DNA of 64,000 nt from Streptomyces sp. TRM68416 (lineage in GTDB: Bacteria > Actinomycetota > Actinomycetes > Streptomycetales > Streptomycetaceae), in NCBI RefSeq assembly GCF_014596915.1, contig NZ_JACVWU010000028.1:47500-111499 (forward strand). Reading direction: 5' to 3'. Below, one piece after another: positions 56,712 through 64,000 of this stretch. How positions within the stretch are numbered: the stretch's first letter is position 1; the number at the start of each line of letters is the position of its first letter. The notes beneath the pieces are model-generated. The model was not told where the DNA came from and did no database searches. It saw nothing but the letters and a program-made list of their open reading frames with translations. The position numbers were made by a program, and so were the translations under genes.

Positions 56712-57871
56712 CGGGCCACTTCCTTCACGGCAGCGTCCGCGCGGACCGCGTCGAAGGCGTCGCGCAGTACGCCCTGCTCGTCCTCGTCCGGTCCCGCGCC
56801 GCGCACATGGGCGACGAAGTCCTCGGCGATCTGCTGGTCGCTACGCCCCGCCAGCCGCCTGGCGTACGACACGTCCGGGTCGTCCGGGGCCCGCTCGGGG
56901 TCGAAGGCCAGGCTCAGGGTGTGCGGGAAGCGCTCGGTGAGCCGGGCCATCGGGTCGGCCGGGCGGACCGGGTCGGTCAGGGTCGCCTCGACCCAGGCGT
57001 CCTCGTGCCGGGCGAGCCCGGGATCGGCGAGCAGCTCCTCCAGGGGGCCCCGGATCCGCGCGAGCGCGCGCGGGACGGGGCAGTCGATCCGCTCCGCGGT
57101 GACGGCACCGGCGGCGTCCAGGTCGACCAGCCACATGCTCTTGCGGTGGTCGGCCTCGGAGAAGGAGTACGCGAGCGGCGACCCGGAGTAGCGCACGCGC
57201 TCGGTGATGGTCTGGCAGCCGTGCAGATGCCCGAGGGCCGCGTAGTCGACGCCGTCGAAGACCCCGGCGGGCACGGCGGCCACCCCGCCGACGGTGATGT
57301 CCCGCTCGCTGTCGCTGGCCTCGCCGCCGGTGACGAAGGCGTGCGCCAGGACGACGGAACGCGTGCCACGCGCGCGTGCGGCCAAGTCGGCGCGGACACG
57401 GTCCATGGCGGCGGCGAGCACGCTCTCGTGCCCCGCCTTCTCCACCCCGAACTCGTCCTTCACCAGGGCGGGTTCGAGATACGGCAGCCCGTAGAAGACC
57501 ACGTCGCCGTGGTCGTCCCGCAGCACCACCGGCGTGCCGCAGCCCGACGGCTCGGTCCGCAGATGGATGCCCGCGCGGTCGATGAGCCCGGCACCGACGC
57601 CGAGGCGGCGGGCGGAGTCGTGGTTCCCGGAGATCATCACCGTGGGCACGCCCAGGTCGGCGAGCCGGTGCAGGGCGTCGTCGAACAGCTCGACCGCGGC
57701 GAGCGGCGGCACCGCCCGGTCGTACACGTCCCCCGACACGACCACCGCGTCCACCTCGCGCTCACGCACGGTCGTGACGAGGTGGCCGATGAACTCGGCC
57801 TGGGCCCCGAGCATGTTCACGCGATGGAACGCCCGGCCCAGATGCCAGTCGGAAGTGTGCAGCAGCCTCAT
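56708..57871 (-). CDS. sbcD: Exonuclease subunit SbcD
   Basis: 387 residues: a metallophosphoesterase nuclease with HTSDWHLGRAF, VVSGDVYDRAVPP, MISGNHDSA and LGHLHG motifs that bind two Mn ions. It is the nuclease partner of SbcC. It is the first gene of this cluster, followed by the repeat ORF and then sbcC. Confidence 0.97.
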   Translation of the reverse strand: MRLLHTSDWHLGRAFHRVNMLGAQAEFIGHLVTTVREREVDAVVVSGDVYDRAVPPLAAVELFDDALHRLADLGVPTVMISGNHDSARRLGVGAGLIDRAGIHLRTEPSGCGTPVVLRDDHGDVVFYGLPYLEPALVKDEFGVEKAGHESVLAAAMDRVRADLAARARGTRSVVLAHAFVTGGEASDSERDITVGGVAAVPAGVFDGVDYAALGHLHGCQTITERVRYSGSPLAYSFSEADHRKSMWLVDLDAAGAVTAERIDCPVPRALARIRGPLEELLADPGLARHEDAWVEATLTDPVRPADPMARLTERFPHTLSLAFDPERAPDDPDVSYARRLAGRSDQQIAEDFVAHVRGAGPDEDEQGVLRDAFDAVRADAAVKEVAR

Positions 57872-57987
57872 GATCCCCGAAGACTAACGGCCGGGTCTGA
57901 CATCACGGGCGGTTACTCCCGTATCGGCCGTCATGGCCGCACCGGAGACCGTCCGTTATGTGCGCTATAGGCGCTTCACCCGACTCG

Positions 57988-58614
57988 TCATGCGTCGCCG
58001 TACGCCTCTCCGCCCAGTTCGAACCCGGCCGCCCCGGCGGTCGCGTCGGCGAGCCAGGCGCGGAAGGCGTCCACGTCGGCGTCGGGCAGGCCGATCTCGA
58101 TGGTGACGGACTCGGCGTAGGTCACGTTCCGTACCTCGCGTCCGGTGGCGCGCAGGTCGTTCTGGACCTTGCCGGCCCGCTGGTGGTCGACGGTGACCGT
58201 GGCGAGCCGGAAGCGGCGCCGGGTGATCGTGCCGAGGGTGTCCAGGGCCTCGCCGACCGCGCCGCCGTAGGCCCTGATGAGGCCGCCCGCGCCGAGCTTG
58301 ACGCCGCCGTAGTAGCGGGTGACGACGGCGACGACGTAGCGCATCTCGCGGCGCAGCAGCATCTGGAGCATGGGGACGCCGGCCGTGCCGCCCGGTTCGC
58401 CGTCGTCGCTCGCCTTCTGGATCGCGGCGTCGGCGCCGACGACGTAGGCGTAGCAGTTGTGCGTGGCGTCGGCGTGCTCCTTGCGGATGCCCGCGATGAA
58501 GTCCTGGGCCTCCTGTTCGGTGGCCGCCGGGGCGAGGGCGCACAGGAAGCGCGAGCGGTTGACCTCGGTCTCGTGCACACCCGCGTGGGCCACTGTGCGG
58601 TACTCGTCCTGCAT
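57988..58614 (-). CDS. YigZ/IMPACT family protein
   Basis: 208 residues. The N-terminal UPF0029 domain is recognisable from FIAGIRKEHADATHNCYAYVVG, DDGEPGGTAGVPML and VTRYYGGVKLGAGGL. The C-terminal DUF1949 domain follows. Homologues bind RNA or ribosomes and affect translation, but the function is not settled. The stop is about 115 bp from the start of sbcD. Confidence 0.93.
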   Translation of the reverse strand: MQDEYRTVAHAGVHETEVNRSRFLCALAPAATEQEAQDFIAGIRKEHADATHNCYAYVVGADAAIQKASDDGEPGGTAGVPMLQMLLRREMRYVVAVVTRYYGGVKLGAGGLIRAYGGAVGEALDTLGTITRRRFRLATVTVDHQRAGKVQNDLRATGREVRNVTYAESVTIEIGLPDADVDAFRAWLADATAGAAGFELGGEAYGDA

Positions 58615-58666
58615 CGGGCCAGCCTATGCGCTCCGCCGGTCGGGCCACGCCGGGCCGTCTCTTTGC

Positions 58667-58750
58667 TGCGGCGCCGTCGTGGCTGGTCGTTCCCCCATCG
58701 CGGCGGAGCCGCATATCGACACAGCCGCGCGCCCCGGCTGGGGCGCTGCC
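58667..58750. repeat. Dispersed hairpin repeat, terminator of sixA
   Basis: GCGCCCCGGCTGGGGCGC (58729-58746) is a perfect hairpin 5 bp beyond the sixA stop. Flanking sequence (GCGCCGTCGTGGCTGGTCG) matches copies at 9091 and 13844 on the opposite strand. It probably terminates sixA before yigZ. Confidence 0.7.
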
Positions 58751-59293
58751 CTAACGCTTCCTGCCCCGGGGCACGGTGAACGACGTCAGCAAGGCGGCGC
58801 CGGGGGCCAGGGTGTTCCAGGTGGGGCCGCGCCAGGCCAGTACGGCGACGGCCGAGGTGGGGAACTTCACGCGCAGGCGGTCCAGGGTGTCCTCCATGCC
58901 GTCCCCGGCCAGCTCCACCACCAGCTCCTCCAGACCGGGGTTGTGGCCGATCAGCAGCAGGGTCTCGACCTGCGCCGCGGTCTCGTGCACGACGGCCAGC
59001 AGCTCGGGGACGTCGGCCCCGTACAGCCGCGGCTCGAAGCGGACCGGCGGCGGGGTGCCCCATTCGGCGGAGGCCAGTTCCCAGGTCTGGCGGGCCCGCA
59101 CCGCGGTGGAGCACAGGGCGAGGCCGGGGAGCAGGTCCGCCTCGGCCAGCGCGCGGCCCGCGGCCGGTGCGTCCCGGCGGCCGCGCGGGGCGAGCGGGCG
59201 CCGGTGGTCGGCGACCCCCTCGGGCCAGGCCGACTTCGCGTGCCGCAGCACGACAAGCCGGCGCAACGGTCCCGTTCCCGCGCGCGCGATCAC
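58751..59293 (-). CDS. sixA: SixA-type phosphohistidine phosphatase
   Basis: 180 residues of the histidine phosphatase superfamily: LVVLRHAKSAWPEG holds the catalytic RH(G) box, and LLIGHNPGLEELV the second His. SixA removes phosphate from phosphohistidine proteins such as the phosphotransferase protein NPr in E. coli. The start is GTG 59293, overlapping the preceding stop as GTGA, so it is coupled to the CysRS-like gene. Confidence 0.92.
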   Translation of the reverse strand: MIARAGTGPLRRLVVLRHAKSAWPEGVADHRRPLAPRGRRDAPAAGRALAEADLLPGLALCSTAVRARQTWELASAEWGTPPPVRFEPRLYGADVPELLAVVHETAAQVETLLLIGHNPGLEELVVELAGDGMEDTLDRLRVKFPTSAVAVLAWRGPTWNTLAPGAALLTSFTVPRGRKR

Positions 59294-60015
59294 GCCGGGG
59301 ATCCCAGGTCGCGGGCGAGGTCCAGGCCGAGCAGCCGGTCGGCGTAGGCGAACGTCTCGAAACGGGCGCCGTCGGGAAAGTCCGGTTCGCTCTCCACCCA
59401 GGCCAGCACCCGCAGCACCCCGGGCACGTCCAGGTCGTCCTCCCAGGCGGTACGCAGTTGTGCGCGCACCTCGTCGGAGACCGGCCGCGAGGGCCGGTGC
59501 GCCCATCCCGCGATCGCCCGCCGCCAGCGTACGAGGGTGTCGTGGGCCTCGTTCAGGGCGGCCGGGTCGAGCCGGACCGGCACGCCCCTGCGCCGGGCGA
59601 GCAGGGCCAGGCGCAGGGCGGCGGGGTCGACGCCCTGCGTGGGATCGGGTGCCTCGGCGTGGACGGGCGCGACGGCGACGCGGACGCCCTCGGGTCCGGC
59701 ACCGCCCTCCGGCACCACGTGGATGACCTGTTTCTCGCCCAGGCCGGTGCCGACGTCCGCGGCGTCCTCGAAGGGCCGTACGCCCAGGGCGGCGGCCCCG
59801 GCCCGCAGTTCGGCCCGCTGCCGTTCGCCGCGCAGGACCGCCCAGACGGGAGTGCCGCCCAGCTCCAGGGCGCGCACGAGGAGATCGGCGACCAGCAGCA
59901 CCCGCAGGGCGCCGGTGTCGAAGCCGGGCGCATGGGCCTCGACGCGGGTCAGACCGCGCCGGGCAGGGGCGGCGTCGACAGGCTCGCCCGTTCGGGCGTC
60001 GATGATGCGCAGCAC
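59290..60015 (-). CDS. Cysteinyl-tRNA-synthetase-like protein without HIGH/KMSKS motifs
   Basis: 241 residues related by pattern to CysRS and MshC. The start LRIIDARTGEPVDAA echoes the CysRS opening (LRLYDT...), and GVDPAALRLALLARRRGVPV and NEAHDTLVRWRRAIAGW resemble the region after KMSKS. DDLDVPGVLRVL echoes DDLNTPAAL. However the HIGH-like motif is absent (APGFDTGAL stands there) and there is no KMSKS, and the protein is about half the usual length. It cannot be an ordinary synthetase. GTG 60015 is used; ATG 60054 is an alternative. It is coupled to sixA. Confidence 0.65.
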   Translation of the reverse strand: MLRIIDARTGEPVDAAPARRGLTRVEAHAPGFDTGALRVLLVADLLVRALELGGTPVWAVLRGERQRAELRAGAAALGVRPFEDAADVGTGLGEKQVIHVVPEGGAGPEGVRVAVAPVHAEAPDPTQGVDPAALRLALLARRRGVPVRLDPAALNEAHDTLVRWRRAIAGWAHRPSRPVSDEVRAQLRTAWEDDLDVPGVLRVLAWVESEPDFPDGARFETFAYADRLLGLDLARDLGSPA

Positions 60016-60188
60016 GGCCCGAGCGTAGGCGGGCGCGCGCTCCGGCGCAGGCATCCGGCACGGTTTGCGGACGCCGTGGCGGAATTCCACCGCGCGCGGA
60101 CGTCGCGCGGCTGATTCCGTAAAGAGCCGTAAAGAGGGCCGACCGGAGCTGTGCCCGCACCCGCCCCGCGCGCGGTGCACGGATTCGG

Positions 60189-60420
60189 CGTGGGCGGAGC
60201 GGCAGCCCCGGAACGCCGGGGCGCGTGTGCGGCGTGGGCGGAGCGGCAGCCCGGGAGCGTCGAGGCGGACGGTCTGACGTACTACGTGGGCGGAGCGGCA
60301 GCCCCAGAACGCTGAAGCAGACAGTCCGGCGTGCGTGGGCCGGACGGCAGCCCCGGAACGCCGAGGCGGACGGGCGTGCGTGCGGCGTGCGCGTCGCGTC
60401 CGGGCGTCCGCGACCCCCTG
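60189..60420. repeat. Degenerate tandem repeat of about 44-52 bp
   Basis: CGTGGGCGGAGCGGCAGCCC (or a close variant) occurs at 60189, 60233 and 60285, and CGTGGGCCGGACGGCAGCCC at 60334. Copies share GGAACGCCG and GAGGCGGAC. It lies between the CysRS-like gene and the B12 transporter ATPase; no gene is visible in 60056-60464. Confidence 0.75.
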
Positions 60421-60464
60421 CCGTGCGGATGCCGCGCAGACTGCGCCCCAGGCCAGGGGCGCTT

Positions 60465-61235
60465 TCAGGCCAGCGTCCCCAGGAACCGGACGTGCGGCCG
60501 GTCGCCGTCGTCGTCGTGGGTGATGGTGGCCCGGACTCCGTACACGTCGGCGACGAGGCGCTCGGTCAGTACGTCGGCGGGGGTGCCGGACGCCACGACC
60601 CGGCCGGTGTGGAGCACCACGACGCGGTCGCAGTACATGGCGGCGAGGTTGAGGTCGTGCAGGGCGACGACGGTGGTGACGGGGAGGTCGGCGACCAGCG
60701 CGAGCAGGTCGAGCTGGTGGTGGATGTCGAGGTGGTTGGTGGGCTCGTCGAGGAGGAGTTCGCGCGGCTCCTGGGCGAGTGCGCGGGCGATCTGCACGCG
60801 CTGGCGCTCGCCGCCGGACAGGGTGTGCCAGGGCTGCTCGGCGCGGTCGGTGAGGCCGGTGCGTTCCAGGGCGGCGCGCACGGCCCGTTCGTCGTGCGCG
60901 GAGGCGGGCGTCCAGGCGCGGCGGTGCGGCACGCGCCCCAGCCGTACGACGTCCAGGACGGTCAACTCCACCAGGGTGTCGGCCTGTTGCTCGACCACGG
61001 CGAGGCGGCGGGCGATCTCGCGGCGGGGCCGACCGGAGAGGGGGTCGCCGTCGAGCGTGACGACTCCGGCGGTCGGCGCGAGCAGTCCGGCGAGCAGTCG
61101 CAGCAGCGTGGACTTGCCGGAGCCGTTGGGTCCCAGGAGGCCCACGGTGGAACCGGGTTCGGGGGCGAGGGTGACACCGTCCAGGATCAGCCGGCCGTCG
61201 GCCCGGCGGGCCACCTTCTCTGCGCGCAGGGTCAT
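60465..61235 (-). CDS. btuD: ABC importer ATPase, cobalamin type (BtuD-like)
   Basis: 256 residues: Walker A GPNGSGKS, signature LSGGERQRVQIARAL, Walker B LLLDEPTNHLDI and H-loop LHDLNLAAMYCDRV. The class is FepC/BtuD. ATG 61235 overlaps the permease stop as ATGA. The cobalamin riboswitch upstream of the operon shows it is for B12 rather than iron. Confidence 0.93.
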   Translation of the reverse strand: MTLRAEKVARRADGRLILDGVTLAPEPGSTVGLLGPNGSGKSTLLRLLAGLLAPTAGVVTLDGDPLSGRPRREIARRLAVVEQQADTLVELTVLDVVRLGRVPHRRAWTPASAHDERAVRAALERTGLTDRAEQPWHTLSGGERQRVQIARALAQEPRELLLDEPTNHLDIHHQLDLLALVADLPVTTVVALHDLNLAAMYCDRVVVLHTGRVVASGTPADVLTERLVADVYGVRATITHDDDGDRPHVRFLGTLA

Positions 61236-62245
61236 CGCACCCTCCTGGTCCGGTACAGCACGGCCACGAAGGCCGGCACGCCGATCAGTGAGGTCGCCAC
61301 GCCCACCGGCACCTCCTGGGGGTCGAGGACGGTACGGGCCAGCGTGTCGACCCACACCAGGAACACCGCTCCGGCCAGCGCGGTGACCGGCAGCAGCCGG
61401 GCGTGACCCGGTCCGGTCAGGGCGCGGGCGGCGTGCGGCAGGACCAGGCCGACGAAGCCGATGGCCCCGGCCGAGCTCACCAGCGCGGCCGTGAGCAGGG
61501 CCGTGACGCACAGCAGCACCAGCCGGGTACGGGCGACGGACACCCCGAGGGAGGCCGCCGCGTCCTCCCCGAAGGCGAAGGCGTCCAGGACACGGGCGTA
61601 GGACAGGCACACCGCAAGCGACACGACCAGCACCGACAGGCACATCCACACGTCGGTCCAGCCGACGCCGCCGAGCGAGCCGAGGAGCCAGAAGAGCACG
61701 CCGCGGGTGGTCTCGGCGTCGGCCGCGGTCATCACCACGAAGGAGGTGAGGGCGGAGAAGAGCTGCATGGCGGCGACGCCCGCGAGGACGACCCGGTCGG
61801 TGCTGCCGCCGAGGGTGTGGCTGAGGTACAGCACCAGCGCGAACGACACCAGCGCGCCTACGAAGGCCCCCGCGGACACGGACACCACGCCGCCGCCGAC
61901 GCCCAGGACGACCACCGCCACGGCTCCGGTCGACGCGCCCGAGGACACGCCGAGGACGAAGGGGTCGGCGAGCGGGTTGCGCAGCAGCGACTGCATCACC
62001 GCGCCGCACACGGCGAGTCCGGCCCCGCACACGGCCGCGAGCAGCGTGCGCGGCAGCCGCAGCTGCCACACGATGCCGTCCCGGATCGGCGTCAACTCCG
62101 AGGTGCCGAGGCCCAGATGGGAGGCGACGACGGACCACACGTCGGTGACCCGGATGTCGGCCGGGCCGATGGTGATGGCCACGGCGAGCGAGCAGCACAG
62201 CAGGACGGTGCCCGCCGTGCCCAGGAGGAGCCCGCGGAGGGTCAC
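61232..62245 (-). CDS. btuC: FecCD-family permease, cobalamin type (BtuC-like)
   Basis: 337 residues, about ten helices, with the FecCD opening (RLPRTLLAAVCGAGLAVCGAVMQSLLRNPL) seen as RLPRTLLAAVCGAG and MQSLLRNPLADP. Later come SLGVSVARTR and FVGLVLPHAAR. GTG 62245 overlaps the preceding stop as GTGA. It works with the ATPase and the lipoprotein. Confidence 0.93.
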   Translation of the reverse strand: MTLRGLLLGTAGTVLLCCSLAVAITIGPADIRVTDVWSVVASHLGLGTSELTPIRDGIVWQLRLPRTLLAAVCGAGLAVCGAVMQSLLRNPLADPFVLGVSSGASTGAVAVVVLGVGGGVVSVSAGAFVGALVSFALVLYLSHTLGGSTDRVVLAGVAAMQLFSALTSFVVMTAADAETTRGVLFWLLGSLGGVGWTDVWMCLSVLVVSLAVCLSYARVLDAFAFGEDAAASLGVSVARTRLVLLCVTALLTAALVSSAGAIGFVGLVLPHAARALTGPGHARLLPVTALAGAVFLVWVDTLARTVLDPQEVPVGVATSLIGVPAFVAVLYRTRRVR

Positions 62246-63261
62246 TTGGTGCGCCTGGACTCGCGCAGCGCCGCCGCGACCTTCTCCACGCCCTCGACGG
62301 TGCGGATGGTCGGGTTCATGGCCTGCCCGCTGAGCAGGACGTACCGCTTGTGGCGGACGGCGGTCATGTTCTTCGTGACCGGGTTCGACTCCAGGAACTC
62401 GATCTTCTTCGCCGCCGATTCGGCGGACTGCGCCCTGCGGGTCAGGTCGCCGATGACGAGGACGGCGGGGTCGCGGTCGGCGACGGTCTCCCAGTTGATC
62501 TGCGGCCACTCCTCGTCCGTGTCGTCGAAGACGTTCTTCGCGCCCAGGGCGTTGGTGATGATGCCGGGTGCGCCGCAACAGCCGGCCATGTAGGGCGACT
62601 TGGAGTCGGAGAACCAGTACAGGAGGGTCGTGCCCGAGGCGTCGAGGTCGGCCGTCGCCCGCTCCATCCGCCGCTTCAGGCTCGCGACGAGCTTCTCGCC
62701 CCGCTCCTCGACGCCGAAGATCTCGGCGAGGTCCCGGACTTCGCCGTAGATGTCGTCGATGGTCAGCGGGGTGGTCCGCACGCCGTCGCCGTCCCCGGAG
62801 TTGTCCTTCCCGGCGCAGTCAGAGGGAGAGACGTAGGTCGGCACGCCCAGCTTCTCGAACTGCTCGCGGGTGGCGACGCCGCCCCGCCCCAGGGTGGAGA
62901 CGAAGGAGGCGGCGACGAAGTCGGGTTCGGCCTCCAGGACCCGCTCGTAGGAGGGGTTGTTCTCGGCGATCCGCTCCACCTTCGCGTTCGCCTTCTCCAG
63001 CCCCTTCATCACGGGGTCGGTCCAGGTGGCGGTCCCGGCCATGCGGTCGGCGAGGCCGAGGGAGAGCATGATCTCGGTGGTGCCCTGGTTGAGGGAGACG
63101 GCGCGCCGCGGCGGCTCCGGTACGCGGACGGTGTGCCCGCAGTTCTCGAGCGTGACGGCCGACTTGGCGTCCGTGGCGTCGTTTCCGTCGGAGCAGCCGG
63201 TCAGGAGCAGGGTACCGGCCGCGAGCAGGGCGGCGGGGCGGGTGAGACGTGCGAAAGGCAC
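62242..63261 (-). CDS. btuF: Cobalamin-binding lipoprotein (BtuF-like)
   Basis: 339 residues: a lipobox LLTGC (about 19-23) after a short basic signal, then a periplasmic-binding fold (VSLNQGTTEIMLSLGLADRM, VAASFVSTLGRGG, VIGDLTRRAQ). GTG 63261 begins the lipoprotein signal, with GAGGAC upstream; the longer frame from 63537 is riboswitch. The class includes siderophore and B12 binders; the riboswitch decides for B12. Confidence 0.92.
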   Translation of the reverse strand: MPFARLTRPAALLAAGTLLLTGCSDGNDATDAKSAVTLENCGHTVRVPEPPRRAVSLNQGTTEIMLSLGLADRMAGTATWTDPVMKGLEKANAKVERIAENNPSYERVLEAEPDFVAASFVSTLGRGGVATREQFEKLGVPTYVSPSDCAGKDNSGDGDGVRTTPLTIDDIYGEVRDLAEIFGVEERGEKLVASLKRRMERATADLDASGTTLLYWFSDSKSPYMAGCCGAPGIITNALGAKNVFDDTDEEWPQINWETVADRDPAVLVIGDLTRRAQSAESAAKKIEFLESNPVTKNMTAVRHKRYVLLSGQAMNPTIRTVEGVEKVAAALRESRRTK

Positions 63262-63316
63262 GGAAGCGGTCCTCAGTCGTCGAGGGCTCGAACGCGGAGC
63301 CCGGTCGTACGGTGCT

Positions 63317-63342
63317 CCCCCGCCGCAGGTCTGCCGCGGGGG
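63317..63342 (-). terminator. Hairpin below the cobalamin aptamer
   Basis: CCCCCGC (63317-63323) pairs with GCGGGGG (63336-63342), enclosing a second stem GCAG/CTGC (63325-63328, 63331-63334). It lies just downstream of the aptamer and before the start codon, and is probably the expression platform (terminator or occluder). Confidence 0.65.
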
Positions 63343-63500
63343 CCGCCAGCAGGTCTTCGGACTCGGGGTCGTCCGGGTCGGAGCGCCTTCCCGGACGACG
63401 TGTGCCGTCCAGTGGCCGAGGCCCCGCCCGTCACCCTCACCGCTGCGCGTCAGCTCCGGATTCGCACCGGATTCCCTGACCCACGTACATGGGTTCGACT
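63341..63500 (-). promoter_or_regulatory. Cobalamin (AdoCbl) riboswitch
   Basis: Read on the minus strand, it has the B12 landmarks in order: GGGAATCCGGTGCGAATCCG near the 5' end, CTGACGCGCAGCGGTGA, GCCACTGG, CCGGGAAGGCG, and the 3' GAGTCCGAAGACCTGC. It precedes the btuF-btuC-btuD operon. Cobalamin should switch the operon off. Confidence 0.93.
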
Positions 63501-63596
63501 GGCTTCGGCAAGCTATCACGCGGCTGTGGGGAATCACCGCGCGCCGTCGGCCGTTGTGCCGACGACAGCCCAGTCATGAGGTCGAGGAGGCCCCCG

Positions 63597-64000
63597 GTGT
63601 ACGGTGACGACGCGACGGTTCGCAAGATCCTCACGGAACTCGGTGACACCTGGGCCGTGGTGGGCCTGTCGACGAACCGGCGGCGTGCCGCGTACGGCGT
63701 GGCCGAGGTGCTCCAGCGGTACGGCAAGCGCGTGGTGCCGGTCCACCCCAAGGCGGAGACGGTGCACGGCGAGCAGGGCTACGCCAGTCTCGCGGACATC
63801 CCCTTCGACGTGGACGTCGTCGACGTCTTCGTCAACAGCGAGCTGGCCGGGCCGGTCGCCGACGAGGCGGTCGCCAAGGGCGCGAGCGCCGTGTGGTTCC
63901 AGCTCGGCGTCATCGACGAGGCCGCCTACGACCGCACCCGCGCCGCGGGCCTCGACATGGTCATGGACCGCTGCCCGGCCATCGACATACCGCGGCTGGG
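63597..64000 (+). CDS. CoA-binding protein (YccU family), 3' end outside window
   Basis: The frame runs from GTG 63597 to the window edge (134 codons seen). It begins DDATVRKILTELGDTWAVVG and continues LSTNRRRAAYGVAEVLQRYG, VVPVHPKAE and AVWFQLGVIDEAAYDRTRAAG: the Rossmann-like CoA_binding_2 family related to succinyl-CoA ligase alpha. GAGGAGG lies a few bases upstream. ATG 63576 is in frame and possible. Homologues bind CoA thioesters; function is unsettled. Confidence 0.9.
   Translation, partial: MYGDDATVRKILTELGDTWAVVGLSTNRRRAAYGVAEVLQRYGKRVVPVHPKAETVHGEQGYASLADIPFDVDVVDVFVNSELAGPVADEAVAKGASAVWFQLGVIDEAAYDRTRAAGLDMVMDRCPAIDIPRL

Larger units (their letters stand above)
63262..63596. other. 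Intergenic region, btuF to the CoA-binding gene
   Basis: Besides the riboswitch and its hairpin there is no gene. The promoters of both divergent genes must lie around 63500-63570; I see no consensus boxes. Confidence 0.6.

Noticed and set aside
53587..56940. A 1117-codon plus-strand open frame opposite sbcC
   Set aside because: Gly/Arg-rich shadow sequence; sbcC on the other strand has all catalytic motifs and the zinc hook.
60465..63261. Iron-siderophore importer (fecBCD) call
   Set aside because: The upstream cobalamin riboswitch gives better evidence for a corrinoid cargo.
1..64000. tRNA or rRNA genes, transposases, integrases
   Set aside because: I saw no cloverleaf with a GGTTCGAATCC-type arm outside genes, no rRNA motif, and no DDE or Tyr/Ser recombinase signature. 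A tRNAscan-SE run would settle the tRNA point.

Overview
The window is a very GC-rich actinobacterial chromosome segment, almost certainly Streptomyces. Support: third-position GC bias (nearly every gene has long antisense shadow frames), frequent GTG starts with GTGA/ATGA stop-start overlaps, XRE/DUF5753 and DUF397 genes, an ECF41 sigma factor, a TTA leucine codon in a developmental-type regulator, and dispersed GC-rich intergenic hairpin repeats. It is core-type chromosome with small accessory genes scattered through it. I see no rRNA, tRNA, transposase, prophage or CRISPR array.

Layout. 1-7.1 kb: end of a PAS/SpoIIE-type phosphatase, a PlsC acyltransferase, and the minus-strand urease operon ureABCFGD. 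7.1-10.5 kb: a self-regulated TetR with a divergent membrane protein, an orphan YefM/Phd antitoxin with a TGTACA operator, and a ClpP-like protein that has lost its catalytic Ser and His, with a 102-aa partner. 10.9-15.7 kb: a c-di-AMP (ydaO-type) riboswitch ahead of an NlpC/P60 hydrolase, a LysE/LysR pair, and a WhiJ-like triad (RsbW-like ATPase, XRE/DUF5753, DUF397). 15.7-20.2 kb: biotin genes bioF (minus) and bioBAD (plus). 20.6-25.5 kb: a methyltransferase, an RHH/Doc toxin-antitoxin pair, and a MacB/FtsX-type ABC transporter. 25.6-31.7 kb: a GNAT, two CNNM/CBS proteins, a GDSL hydrolase, purB, and a mismatch uracil-DNA glycosylase. 31.7-38.5 kb: an ABC-2 exporter beside a histidine kinase/response regulator pair, then convergent ROK and GntR regulators. 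38.7-48.4 kb: an ECF41 sigma factor, an alpha/beta hydrolase, an EamA/MocR pair, a PhoD-like phosphatase, an ACT-GNAT fusion, and a Cys/Met PLP enzyme with a divergent Lrp regulator. 48.4-53.5 kb: a DUF885 protein, an SDR, an Imm21-like protein, an ATP-grasp protein, and a rhodanese/Lrp pair. 53.5-64 kb: sbcDC, yigZ, sixA with a cysteinyl-tRNA-synthetase-like pseudoenzyme, a cobalamin-riboswitch-controlled ABC importer, and the start of a CoA-binding protein.

Regulation readable from sequence includes two riboswitches, twin TetR sites, a YefM-type TGTACA site, a dre-like palindrome on the -35 box of a GntR gene, an RHH operator, and a perfect palindrome over the start codon of an Lrp gene.

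The best candidates for something undescribed are: the catalytically dead ClpP-like pair; the HIGH-less CysRS-like protein coupled to SixA; a possible nonapeptide-repeat ORF joined by GTGA overlaps to both sbcD and sbcC; and a series of minisatellites with unit lengths of 22, 26, 27, 37, 41, about 46 and 98 bp, nearly all between genes.
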